This document shows positions 1 to 8,393 of a stretch of 32,249 nt of DNA, one piece after another; position 1 is the stretch's first letter; each line of letters opens with the position of its first letter. This DNA is from CAZHDI01 sp964531285 (lineage in GTDB: Bacteria > Pseudomonadota > Alphaproteobacteria > JAJFIK01). Location of the stretch: positions 1 to 32,249 of the forward strand of contig CAZHDI010000032.1 in NCBI GenBank assembly GCA_964531285.1, given 5' to 3'. Under the pieces are notes generated by a model. The model did no database searches. It was not told where the DNA came from and worked only from the letters and a program-made list of their open reading frames with translations. A program made the position numbers and the translations under genes.

Positions 1-407
1 ACCATCTCTTCGCTCACGCCGAATTCGCTTCGCTTATTGGCTTTACGAGGACGGCCAAGACCGCTGTCATCACGTCATTCCGGAGGTGCTACGGCACCAA
101 GGTCACCTGCCGCACCATACTCACCTCGCAGAACGACACCGGCGTCGCCTGGTGACGCGCTGCCTATGTTTGGTCCACCCGGCTGGCGACATTCCGGCTA
201 GCACGTCAAAGCAGGTCAACCCGCTCGATCAAAAGTCAAATCGGTCAGACCTGCTTTCAAAAACTGGGGTAGAATATTCAAGCCAAGGCAGCGTAGTGGA
301 GAATCCGCAATCGATGCTAACCATAGTGGATGGGAGCATTCTGAGTAGAGCAATCCAATCCCTCGGCGTGGACGTGAATTCGAACCGCAAGGCGGGGAAC
401 AACAACC
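1..407. other. Upstream region without an assignable gene
   Basis: I see no convincing gene here. The short open frames have no recognisable domain and no good ribosome binding site. On the minus strand, positions about 1-75 read RDDSGLGRPRKANKRSEF and continue off the left edge. The basic GRPRKANKR stretch could belong to the start of a DNA-binding or transposase-like protein, but this is too short to call. A 10-bp inverted repeat lies at 208-257 (listed separately). Base composition is lower in GC than the bulk of the window and matches the next gene. Confidence 0.4.
208..257. repeat. 10-bp perfect inverted repeat with 30-base spacer
   Basis: AAAGCAGGTC at 208-217 is matched by GACCTGCTTT at 248-257. 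The arms could form a stem-loop or be two half-sites of an operator upstream of the beta-propeller gene at 408. No T-run follows on either strand, so it does not look like an intrinsic terminator. Confidence 0.45.
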
Positions 408-2369
408 ATGTTGAAAAAGGTACTGACGATCTCCGCTTTGCTGGTTGTCTTATTCGTAGGCACAGCAGTCTTTGTTTTTATATCAGTTTCGTCGCCAAGG
501 TCCTTTGAGTCTCCGGTTCGAACGGAATGGTCTCCTGAAGGACCGCGGTCGCTACCTTACATTGGCGACGAGACGAGCTTGGCCGGAGGTGACGTGTTGG
601 GCAATCCGGTGAGCCATTTCCGAGCGTTGCATGCCGGTTCGCTCAACACAGATGAAATTGCGATTGTGACGGCTCCGGTGTTCGAGGAGGGCTGGTTGGC
701 CGAGCCGGACATGTTCGTTTCTGAGGGGCCGACGTTTGATCGATCGGGCAACGCCTATTTCTCGCCAACATTCTCCCAAAATGAAGCAGTTAGCTTGGTT
801 TCCTTGAACCCGGATGATGGCTCCCGGCGATGGGTGATTAAGGACGCGCCACGGGGAAGCGGCGCACCTCTGGTTTTGGATGATCCCGACACGCCCGGTG
901 AAGAGATTATATATATCGGGGGATACAGTTGGGCGGCAGCGGTCCGCCCCGATGCTGACCTTGATGGGGATGGGTTGGTCAGTTCTGATGAGATGATTTG
1001 GAAAGTCTCGACAGGTTTGGTGGCGGAACCCGGGCAGCGGCCAGAGCACATGTTCGGGCTGAATTATGATCCGACGACGGACACTCTGATTGGTCAAACC
1101 CGAGACAACCATATTTATGTTCTTGATCGCAAGACGGGCGCACAGCGGTTGTCTTCACCTTATGCCATACCTGATATTGCGCCATCCCCAAGTAGACCGG
1201 TCACGGATGTTCCCGAGCGGATACAAAGACGATTAGAGGACGTTGCGCGGCCCTTTTTTGGAGATATCAATTTTCAAGACCTTGTGGGCGTTCTGCTCGG
1301 CAACGACACAATGGTCGCCAACTACTTTTCGATCGATCCCCATACCGGACGCATTTGGGTTGCCGCGACCGCGCCAGATGGAGAAGACGGCAGTGTAGAC
1401 GGCATATCGGAATACGGCGCTATCTATGCGCTCAAGCTTGTTCCGGCAGAGGACGGCTTGTTGCAGATGGATAATCTCTTTCATATCAGCTTTGCGGGAG
1501 GCAGCGCGTCGACGCCTGCGCTCAGCGCTGATGGTCGTCGGCTCTATTTCGGCGATAATTTCGGAAAGCTGATCGCCGTTGATGCATCTAACGGTGACAC
1601 GCTCTGGGACCTTGATATTGGTGAGCAGATCTTCGGGTCCATATCCGTTGCCAGCGATAATGGCGAACTTTATGTCTCCGCGGCCACGAGCTTATACAAA
1701 GTGGTAGATAACGGCGCTTCGGGGACCAAGGCATGGCAAGCCAATCTCAATATGTATCCTGAGTTTGGTATCAGTCGGAACACAAGAGCGCTGACCGGAA
1801 CCATTTCCGCGAATGGCGTGGCCTTTATGGGCAGTTCTGAACTTAACTTTGGCCCCGGTTTGATGGTGTCTGTCGGAACCGGGTTGCTTGATCGTGAGAC
1901 CGGAGAGCTGCGTTACTTTGTCGAAGGCCGCGAAGACTCTGTTTCGGTGACTTCGATAGGGCCGGATGGCGCGTTCTATATCGCTCATTCGCCGATCAAG
2001 CGGATGTTTGCAGTTGCAGTTCTCGGCAATATGGTTGAACCGCTTACTGGCGGTATTCAGAAATATGCCTCTAGCCGGTTGGATCTCCTGATACGCGATG
2101 CCATCCATGCTGCGGCTGACCGAGCACGCAATGTGGCCGCCAACGGTGCCAATTGGTCAAACGAATTGAAATCCGTCGAAGTCAAACAGATCACCATGCT
2201 GATTGATCAAAGTAGAGCGTCATCTTCCAAGGCAATCGGGGACGGAGACCTAAGTGCGGCTGATTGGGTCGCCATTGAGGCGCATCTCAGTGCTGCAGAA
2301 GATGCGCTGGCCGGGATGGATTTTGACGTTGCGTCAAGCGCTCTTCAAAAGGCTGATAACTTGCTTTAA
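408..2369 (+). CDS. Membrane-anchored PQQ-type beta-propeller protein
   Basis: The 653-residue product starts with a basic MLKK and a hydrophobic segment (about residues 5-28), a signal anchor or uncleaved signal peptide that would place the rest outside the cytoplasm. The body has repeated beta-propeller blades of the PQQ/BamB-like type, for example LVSLNPDDGSRRWVIK (about 129-145), IYVLDRKTGAQRL, LIAVDASNGDTLWDLDIGEQIFGS and GELYVSAATSLYKV. Residues 184-195 (DLDGDGLVSSDE) fit the 12-residue EF-hand calcium loop exactly. The last 100 residues are helical and alanine-rich, and contain a second acidic stretch (DGDLSAADW). No cysteine-haem motif or catalytic signature is visible, so I do not call it a PQQ dehydrogenase; a binding or scaffold role is more likely. 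The start has a GC-poor Shine-Dalgarno-like GGGGAAC upstream. Its GC is visibly lower than that of all downstream genes, which may indicate transfer. No operon partner is visible. Confidence 0.72.
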   Translation: MLKKVLTISALLVVLFVGTAVFVFISVSSPRSFESPVRTEWSPEGPRSLPYIGDETSLAGGDVLGNPVSHFRALHAGSLNTDEIAIVTAPVFEEGWLAEPDMFVSEGPTFDRSGNAYFSPTFSQNEAVSLVSLNPDDGSRRWVIKDAPRGSGAPLVLDDPDTPGEEIIYIGGYSWAAAVRPDADLDGDGLVSSDEMIWKVSTGLVAEPGQRPEHMFGLNYDPTTDTLIGQTRDNHIYVLDRKTGAQRLSSPYAIPDIAPSPSRPVTDVPERIQRRLEDVARPFFGDINFQDLVGVLLGNDTMVANYFSIDPHTGRIWVAATAPDGEDGSVDGISEYGAIYALKLVPAEDGLLQMDNLFHISFAGGSASTPALSADGRRLYFGDNFGKLIAVDASNGDTLWDLDIGEQIFGSISVASDNGELYVSAATSLYKVVDNGASGTKAWQANLNMYPEFGISRNTRALTGTISANGVAFMGSSELNFGPGLMVSVGTGLLDRETGELRYFVEGREDSVSVTSIGPDGAFYIAHSPIKRMFAVAVLGNMVEPLTGGIQKYASSRLDLLIRDAIHAAADRARNVAANGANWSNELKSVEVKQITMLIDQSRASSSKAIGDGDLSAADWVAIEAHLSAAEDALAGMDFDVASSALQKADNLL

Positions 2370-2510
2370 TCAGCAAACGTTGAATCGTGGTGACGTGCTC
2401 CTCCGTTTTTCATCCAGATGCGGCTGGAGCCGGTGCGTGCCGATTGCCCGGATGAGTGATTTGTGCAGGGCCCGGTGAGGGGACGCCGGACATGAGATCG
2501 CGTGGCGTTA

Positions 2511-2526
2511 TGTGATTATGGTAACA
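2511..2526. promoter_or_regulatory. Possible CRP-like site upstream of symporter gene
   Basis: TGTGATTATGGTAACA matches the CRP consensus TGTGA-N6-TCACA at all but one position. It lies about 90 bases before the symporter start, a plausible place for catabolite control of a sugar transporter. Such a site can occur by chance and CRP control is less general in alphaproteobacteria, so this is a weak call. Confidence 0.25.
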
Positions 2527-2617
2527 GGGTTCACCGCGGCGGTATCGGCGCGCCCGGCGGCCGGTATCATCCAGGCTGATCGCAGAAGAAGACGATCCGG
2601 CGGAGGAAGGCGAAGGC

Positions 2618-4207
2618 ATGGCACTGGAACAGATTGATCTGGCCGTGATCGGGGTGTACGCCGTTGTATTGTTCGGCCTCGCGCTCTTCGTCTCGCGCGA
2701 GCCGGCCGGGCATAAGCGGAACACGGAAGACTATTTTCTGGCCGGCAAGGCGCTTCCCTGGTGGGCGATCGGTGCCTCGCTCATCGCGGCCAATATTTCC
2801 GCCGAACAGATCATCGGCCAATCCGGTCAGGGCTTCGTTGTCGGCCTTGCCATCGCCGCCTACGAATGGCAAGCCGCCATTGTGCTGCTCATCGTCGCGA
2901 AGTTCTTTCTACCGATTTTCCTGGCGCGTAACATCTACACCATGCCGCAATTCCTGGAAACGCGGTTCGGCGATGAGGTGAAGTCGATCCTGGCTGTCTT
3001 TTGGATCGTTCTGTATACGGCCGTCAATCTCACATCGATCCTGTGGCTGGGCGGGCTTGCCATCGGCGCTGTCACGGGCATCGCGGTCTGGCCCGCCATG
3101 GCCGGGCTCGCGGCGTTCGCGCTGTTGTATTCCTTATACGGCGGATTGAAGGCGGTCGCCCTGACCGACATCATCCAGGTTGTCATCCTAATCCTTGGCG
3201 GCTTCGCGCTTCTCTGGATCTCGCTCAGTCTCGTCGGCGGCGACGCCGGTCCCGTGGCCGGCCTTGCGACCCTGATGGGCGAAATCCCCGGTCATTTCGA
3301 GATGATCCTCAGTGCCGATAATCCGTCCTACGGCAATCTGCCCGGGATATGGACCCTGCTTGGCGGGTTGTGGGTGCTTCACTTCTCCTATTGGGGCTTT
3401 AATCAGTACATCATTCAACGGGCGCTGGGGGCCGAGAGCCTTCAGGAAGCCCAGAAGGGCCTTGCGTTTGCCGCTGTGTTGAAGCTGCTCACGCCGGTCA
3501 TCATCGTGATCCCGGGGATCGCCGCGCTTTGGCTGGCGCAGAACGGGACGCTGAATTTCGCCGACCTGTCCGAGACGCCCGACCGGACCTATGGCGGTCT
3601 TATGACCTTGATGCCCGCGGGGCTCCGCGGCTTGGTCTTTGCAGCTCTGATTGCGGCGATTGTCTCGTCCCTGGCCTCCATGATGAATTCGATTGCGACG
3701 ATCTTCACCATGGACATCTATCGCGATTATATCGCGCGGGGCCGGAGCGAAACGCATTATGTGCGTGTCGGGCGCATAACCGCTCTTGCCTCCATGGTCA
3801 TTGCCCTGGTCCTGGCCCAACCCTTTCTGGGCGGCATGACAAGTGCGTTTCAGACGATACAGGAATATACCGGCTTCATCGCTCCAGGGATTGTCGCAGT
3901 GTTCCTGCTCGGGTTCTTCTGGAAGCGGACGAATAAGGCCGGCGCGTTCGCTTTGTTGATTTCGTCCGTGCTTCTCAGCGTTGCGGCCAAGATCGCGCTG
4001 CCGGACCTGCCCTTCGTCATCCGCATATGGATCGTGTTCCTGATCTGCATCCTCGTCGGTGTCATCGTGTCCCTGGCGACGCCCAAGCCGCGCGCGGACC
4101 AGCCGGTCGATCTCGGCGGCATGCAGTTCGCTACGCGGACGGGCTTCAATATCGCCGGCATCCTGGTGATCATTGTCCTGGTGCTGATCTATGCCGCCTT
4201 CTGGTGA
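2618..4207 (+). CDS. sglT: Sodium/sugar symporter, SglT (SLC5/SSS) family
   Basis: Inner-membrane Na+-coupled sugar transporter of 529 residues, close in length to Vibrio parahaemolyticus vSGLT (about 543) and collinear with it as I recall that sequence. Diagnostic stretches include NTEDYFLAGKALPWWAIGAS (residues 35-54), NISAEQIIGQSGQG (59-72), AYEWQAA (81-87), FNQYIIQRALGAESLQEAQK (261-280), AAIVSSLASMMNS (about 346-358) and IQEYTGFIAPGI. By alignment from memory, Gln64, Glu83, Lys289 and Tyr258 match vSGLT sugar-site or gate residues Gln69, Glu88, Lys294 and Tyr263. Ala57, Ile60, Ser350 and Ser351 match the Na+ site. The vSGLT Asn260 position appears to be His255. Many further hydrophobic segments give the usual LeuT-fold topology of about 14 helices. 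The ATG follows a GAGGAAGG ribosome binding site. It stands alone on the plus strand; a galactoside operon lies about 23 kb away. The substrate is probably galactose, glucose or a related sugar. Confidence 0.93.
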   Translation: MALEQIDLAVIGVYAVVLFGLALFVSREPAGHKRNTEDYFLAGKALPWWAIGASLIAANISAEQIIGQSGQGFVVGLAIAAYEWQAAIVLLIVAKFFLPIFLARNIYTMPQFLETRFGDEVKSILAVFWIVLYTAVNLTSILWLGGLAIGAVTGIAVWPAMAGLAAFALLYSLYGGLKAVALTDIIQVVILILGGFALLWISLSLVGGDAGPVAGLATLMGEIPGHFEMILSADNPSYGNLPGIWTLLGGLWVLHFSYWGFNQYIIQRALGAESLQEAQKGLAFAAVLKLLTPVIIVIPGIAALWLAQNGTLNFADLSETPDRTYGGLMTLMPAGLRGLVFAALIAAIVSSLASMMNSIATIFTMDIYRDYIARGRSETHYVRVGRITALASMVIALVLAQPFLGGMTSAFQTIQEYTGFIAPGIVAVFLLGFFWKRTNKAGAFALLISSVLLSVAAKIALPDLPFVIRIWIVFLICILVGVIVSLATPKPRADQPVDLGGMQFATRTGFNIAGILVIIVLVLIYAAFW

Positions 4208-4558
4208 GTATGGGACACAACCGAGCACACTCGCTTCGATTGTCATAAAAACGATAAAACTATATGCAACGCTCTGAATGGCTTACGAGCCGAATAGTGC
4301 ATATGATTTTCCGCAATAGAGCAGAATAACATTTCATTGCAGCCAATGGAATGAAAGTATTCTGTATATCAATATCACAGTTGCAATGGATATTTGTACT
4401 CTAGTCCATTTTAGCTTTATTTGGCCTGCAGCGAAAGTCAATATTTCTGGTTGAATCGATAGCGTCCATGCCCTCATACTATCCGTGCGAGGTAGCTGCC
4501 ATCTCTCCAGGGGGTTGATCCGCCCGGGCGGGAAACGGCGGATTGGGGGTACTCGGGT
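4208..4558. promoter_or_regulatory. AT-rich intergenic spacer, probable promoter region of the three-gene set
   Basis: About 350 bases without a gene. From about 4235 to 4450 the sequence is strikingly AT-rich compared with both flanks, then returns to high GC before the start at 4559. It contains short inverted repeats (TTTCATT 4332-4338 with AATGAAA 4350-4356; AATGGA 4385-4390 with TCCATT 4405-4410) that could be operator arms. No convincing -35/-10 pair with standard spacing was identified. This is the only large non-coding gap before the Sel1/beta-helix/membrane protein set. Confidence 0.45.
4332..4356. repeat. 7-bp inverted repeat in AT-rich spacer
   Basis: TTTCATT at 4332-4338 and AATGAAA at 4350-4356 are perfect inverted arms with an 11-base spacer. 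The centre-to-centre distance of 18 bases would suit a dimeric DNA-binding protein. Function unknown; short arms like these arise by chance in AT-rich DNA. Confidence 0.3.
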
Positions 4559-6988
4559 ATGGGACGACACTCTCCTTTTGGGCAGAGTCAGCCGATCATC
4601 CGTCTTTGTTTGACGGTCATTCGGTGTTTGGCGGTCATTCGGTCCGGATTGCTCATCATTGCCAGCTTCGCGGTGGTTTGGGCGGGACCGCTGTCGCCGG
4701 CGCTGGCCTCCTATGACGACGCCCTGGCGGCGATCCGGGGGCAGGACGACGATCAGCCCGATTATGCGCGGGGCGAGCGGCTGCTGCGCAGTTGCGCCTG
4801 GCAGGACGATGACCTGTTTTGTCAGAACGCCCTGGGGCGGCTCTATCGCCATGGCGTGTTTCCGAATGGCGCCAAGCGGCCGCGCGGCGCTGCCGAAACC
4901 GCGCAGATCGAAGCCTATGTCTGGTACTTTCTCGCGGCGTCCAACCCGTCATTCGGCAGCGACTACGCGCCCATCCAGCGGGAGGTGAGGGGTATCCGGC
5001 AGAGCGCGCGCTATGAATGCCGTGTTCTTCACCGGATGATCGGCCTGCCGCTGCCGCCGCGCCAAAGCCTGCCGGCGGCGTGCCAAGCGATGACGGATCC
5101 GATGGTCCGGAACGATTGCGCCGCGACCGATGCGCAGCGCAACGCGTGCGCCAGCCACAAGACGGACGAGGCCCAAACCGCGTGCCTCGCGGCTGTCGAG
5201 GCCGCGAACGAGGCGGCCTTCCAGGCGGCCCAGCAGGCCTTCCAGACCGATACCGCGCTGGCGGCGATCAGGCGGCGGCTGGAATATATTCTGTATTCGC
5301 GCGGCGCCTCCGGCTTCATCCGGCTCGGTCAGCTTTATCTTGCCGACACAAAACTGAAAGGCGCCGATCAGCGGACCCAGATGCTGTCAGAGCGCGTGGC
5401 CGAAACCAGGACCGCCATTGCGGCCTTGCGGACCATTATCCGCGATGAGCTCTCGCTCGTCTTGGGGCGGATTTCCCAAGAGCATTTCATGTCCATGCTG
5501 CTGGCCACCGGTTCCGGGCGCCGGACCGATCTCATTCCCTTTTTCGATCTGCAGTTGGACCGGTACAGCCGAATGGTCGATGCCGTCGACGGCCGGCAAC
5601 GGTATCTGGATGCGCTGGCGGCCATGATCGATACGCATCTGGACGAAACCGATCTGAGCCGTACGGCGAGTGAGGCGGCCGGCCGCGATCCCGAGCGGGC
5701 CCCTGGGTCGGTTGCCGTTTTGCTTGAAACGCTTCTGACCGATGCCCATGAGCGCCGTCGGGCCCGGGAGCGCGCCGAGCGCGAAAAATGGGAAGAGCGC
5801 GAATCCGATCGGGCGCGGGACGACGACGATGGCGAGGACGGCGGTCCGAGCCGCGATGCCACCATCCGCGCTAAGGACGTGGACGATGCCTTCGAAGACC
5901 TGGCGATCTTCCTTGAAACCCTGGACGAAGGGCGCCGGCGGATCTTGTCGCCTGTGGCCGCCGCGGATCTGCGCGCCGCTCAGGACGCGGTCGCTCTGAT
6001 CCGCAATGTTGTGACCGGCTCCGATCTTCTGGACCGCTTGCGCCAATCCGATGTCGATGATCTGGCGAATATCGCCGGCAAATTGTCGTTCATCTTCCAG
6101 CGCATGGATATGATGACCGCCGTGCTGGATGACATCGATGCTTCGCTCGCGCAGTTCACGGCGTTCAGCGTCACCAACTCCGCACCCGCTTGCATGTCGC
6201 CTTTTCCGCCGGATGTCGCAAAGGCCTATCGGTATTTCAACAAGGCGGATACCTATGGCTATCCGGCTTCGGACCAGATGGTCGATCTTCTGCAGGATCA
6301 GGATGATCTGCGGGCGGATATTGATGGTGCGGCCTTCCAGGACGTGGAGCCGTTGGATTGGCTTTATCCGCCCCGCCGGCGCATTGCCGCGAACAGCGCG
6401 GTCGCACAGCCCGAAGACGAGCCGCCCTATGCCTACCAGTACGATCCCGACGCGCCCTGGCCGCCGCCCTTCTCGGATGAGACCATCCGCCTGCCTGAGC
6501 GGGAACATGAGTTGGCCCGCCTGGCCGCCAAAATCCCGGAAACGGCAGATTTTCTGAACACGGCCTTGAGGCATCTCGGTTTCACAGGGGCCAATGGGCG
6601 CCAGCGTTTCCAGGCCTCGCTTGGCGCTCCGGTGACGGGCACCCTGGCCACATGGGAGCAGGTTAAGCTGCTTCAACTCGCGGCCCGGCGGGGGCATGCG
6701 GAATCCAGCCTCTGGCTCGGCAAGTTCTATTTCGAGGCGGCCGGCGTGCGCCGCAGCTACCGCCTTGCGCATGACTTGTTTCGCCAAGCCGCGAACACTG
6801 AGCCGGACACAGATAAATCGGCCACGTCGGCGGTGCGCGGGGAGGCTGCTTGCTACATGCATCTTCTGCTGTCGCGTGACCTCGTCTTTCCCAAGGACGA
6901 TGCGGCGATCTGGGCCGAGCAAGCCAGAGCGGCCGGCCTGGCCGCCGCGATGAAGAAAAGCGACGCCTGCAAAGCGATTTTTGAGTGA
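4559..6988 (+). CDS. Exported Sel1-repeat / peptidoglycan-binding-like protein
   Basis: An 809-residue exported protein. The N-terminus has a long hydrophobic signal (about residues 15-50) ending at LSPALASYDD, a likely signal peptidase site. Residues about 51-135 look like degenerate Sel1/TPR-type repeats (YARGERLLRSCAWQ, CQNALGRLYRHGVF, AQIEAYVWYFLAAS). The middle (about 150-560) is mostly alpha-helical with a highly charged Arg/Glu/Asp stretch near 395-435, probably coiled coil. At about 655-700, LRHLGFTGANGRQRFQASLG followed by APVTGTLAT resembles a PG_binding_1 domain. A clear Sel1 repeat follows (LAARRGHAESSLWLGKFYFE, about 702-745). Such proteins act as adaptors in the periplasm or at the cell wall; no catalytic site is visible. 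It starts the set with the beta-helix and membrane protein genes, 22 bases apart from the next start. Other upstream starts are less likely because the signal peptide fits this ATG. Confidence 0.78.
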   Translation: MGRHSPFGQSQPIIRLCLTVIRCLAVIRSGLLIIASFAVVWAGPLSPALASYDDALAAIRGQDDDQPDYARGERLLRSCAWQDDDLFCQNALGRLYRHGVFPNGAKRPRGAAETAQIEAYVWYFLAASNPSFGSDYAPIQREVRGIRQSARYECRVLHRMIGLPLPPRQSLPAACQAMTDPMVRNDCAATDAQRNACASHKTDEAQTACLAAVEAANEAAFQAAQQAFQTDTALAAIRRRLEYILYSRGASGFIRLGQLYLADTKLKGADQRTQMLSERVAETRTAIAALRTIIRDELSLVLGRISQEHFMSMLLATGSGRRTDLIPFFDLQLDRYSRMVDAVDGRQRYLDALAAMIDTHLDETDLSRTASEAAGRDPERAPGSVAVLLETLLTDAHERRRARERAEREKWEERESDRARDDDDGEDGGPSRDATIRAKDVDDAFEDLAIFLETLDEGRRRILSPVAAADLRAAQDAVALIRNVVTGSDLLDRLRQSDVDDLANIAGKLSFIFQRMDMMTAVLDDIDASLAQFTAFSVTNSAPACMSPFPPDVAKAYRYFNKADTYGYPASDQMVDLLQDQDDLRADIDGAAFQDVEPLDWLYPPRRRIAANSAVAQPEDEPPYAYQYDPDAPWPPPFSDETIRLPEREHELARLAAKIPETADFLNTALRHLGFTGANGRQRFQASLGAPVTGTLATWEQVKLLQLAARRGHAESSLWLGKFYFEAAGVRRSYRLAHDLFRQAANTEPDTDKSATSAVRGEAACYMHLLLSRDLVFPKDDAAIWAEQARAAGLAAAMKKSDACKAIFE

Positions 6989-7010
6989 GGATCCCGGGAG
7001 GGCCGCCGTG

Positions 7011-8393
7011 ATGTCCGGAGCGAGCACCAAGACGATCGGAGTGTTAGCGGATGCCGTTGGCCGGGCGCTGGGGCGGATGGCGCTCATCGTGCCCATCGCC
7101 GGTCTCATGGCGGCGGCGTCTCCTGAGTTCCAGGATCGCTCAATCGGCGTGGATATGACGGTCCCGGACCGGTCGGCTCCGCCGCCCCGCCGCGATGTCA
7201 TCTGTGTGACCGGCGCGGACGGATCGCGCGGGCCATGCCGGTCCGGCGATACCGTGTCCAGCCTGGCCGCGGCGGTGAAGCGGCTCAAGCCGAACGGGAC
7301 GATCCTGCTGCCGCCCGGCGGCCGGATCGCGATGCCCGAGCGGATTGTTCTCAAGGCAGGAGCCACGATCTGCACCGCGGCGCCGGGGCGAGCGCGGACC
7401 TGCGCGCAGGACAGCGGCGTTCCGCCGGCTACCATTGAGGTAACCGCGAAGGATGGCTGTATCAAAGCCGAGAACGTGGCGCTTGGGTTTCGTCGGCTTA
7501 CGATCCGTATCGGCCAGGCCCTGTTCAGTCCCTGCCTGATGGCGGTCGGCGGCAGTCTCACGATCGAAGATACGCTGATCGATATGAATGCCGGTAGCGC
7601 CACCGGCACGGCCATCCTTACCGACAACAGCGCCCTGACCATGAGCGGGAGTGCGATCCGCCATGGCGGTGCCGGGATTCATATCGCCGGGTCGGATGAC
7701 GACACGCCCGTCACGATTACAAACAGCCTGTTTCATGCTCAAAGCGAGGGGGTGGTGGCGAGGGCCGGACGGCTGGTAATCCGGGACAGCCAGTTTGCCG
7801 GGCACGGCCGGACCGCGATCCAGACCGGTGCGGCCCATGCGGAAATCGATACGGTCGATGTGTTCTGCGGCCAGGGCGATGGGATCCGCGCGGGCGCGCC
7901 GGCTGGCCCGGCGGGCCGTGTGGAGATCGTCGGCAGCCGGCTGTTCGGCCATTGGGCCGGGGCTGCCCTCGCTTTTCCCGATCCGTCAGCCGGGTCGCAG
8001 ACACCGGGCGGCGCCGATGCAGGTGGCGCGACTGCGGACAGCGTTGAGGCGGCAGCGCCGCTCGTCAGCGGGGTTTGCCTCCTTGGCAACCGGCGCGATT
8101 TCTCCGGCCACCATATAAAGCGATTGCCGATTTTTCGGTGGGAATGGGCGCGCGATCCGGATAATGCCGATCTTCATACGGTGTGTCAGGATCATTTCTG
8201 GAAGCGTAAGCGGACGGCGTGTGCCGCCTTCCTGACCGCGTGCGACCGCGCGCCGGCGGCGGCCCACCCGACGGGTGTGGTTCCCATGGCTGCCCCTGTC
8301 GATCGCTGGCGGGCGATGATGCCGGGAACGGCGCACGCCCAGGCAACATGCATGGACAGCCTGAGGCAGTCAGGGTCGGGGGGCCTCCGATGA
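7011..8393 (+). CDS. Secreted right-handed beta-helix protein, function unknown
   Basis: A 460-residue exported protein. I start it at the ATG preceded by GGGAGG; an in-frame TTG at 6981 overlapping the previous stop is possible but less likely. A hydrophobic signal (about residues 13-38) ends at LMAAASPEF. Then come repeated short beta-strand turns typical of a parallel beta-helix of the pectate-lyase fold: GTILLPPGGRI, LTIEDTLIDM, ALTMSGSAIRHGGAGIHIAG, VTITNSLFHAQSEGV and LVIRDSQFAGHGRTAIQTG. I see no lyase catalytic Arg/Asp set, so substrate binding or an unknown carbohydrate activity is possible. The C-terminal 100 residues leave the helix pattern, are Ala/Gly rich, and contain several cysteines (VCQDHF, TACAAF, TACDRA) that could form disulfides in the periplasm. 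Its stop overlaps the next start (ATGA), indicating translational coupling. Confidence 0.75.
   Translation: MSGASTKTIGVLADAVGRALGRMALIVPIAGLMAAASPEFQDRSIGVDMTVPDRSAPPPRRDVICVTGADGSRGPCRSGDTVSSLAAAVKRLKPNGTILLPPGGRIAMPERIVLKAGATICTAAPGRARTCAQDSGVPPATIEVTAKDGCIKAENVALGFRRLTIRIGQALFSPCLMAVGGSLTIEDTLIDMNAGSATGTAILTDNSALTMSGSAIRHGGAGIHIAGSDDDTPVTITNSLFHAQSEGVVARAGRLVIRDSQFAGHGRTAIQTGAAHAEIDTVDVFCGQGDGIRAGAPAGPAGRVEIVGSRLFGHWAGAALAFPDPSAGSQTPGGADAGGATADSVEAAAPLVSGVCLLGNRRDFSGHHIKRLPIFRWEWARDPDNADLHTVCQDHFWKRKRTACAAFLTACDRAPAAAHPTGVVPMAAPVDRWRAMMPGTAHAQATCMDSLRQSGSGGLR

Noticed and set aside
86..508. 140-residue plus-strand open frame
   Set aside because: Overlaps the start of the beta-propeller gene in another frame, has no ribosome binding site and its protein resembles nothing; treated as non-coding.
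3188..4246. 352-residue minus-strand open frame
   Set aside because: Mirror frame of the SglT-like gene, which is secured by homology.
4608..4640. Short tandem GCGGTCATTCGGT-like near-repeat
   Set aside because: Lies in the signal peptide coding region, only two imperfect copies; no independent function supported.
6981..7010. TTG start for the beta-helix gene overlapping the previous stop
   Set aside because: The ATG at 7011 has a better ribosome binding site and gives a normal signal peptide, so it is preferred.
5387..7642. 751-residue minus-strand open frame opposite the Sel1-like gene
   Set aside because: Long antisense frames are expected in GC-rich genes. It has no domain and lies across two well-supported plus-strand genes with signal peptides.
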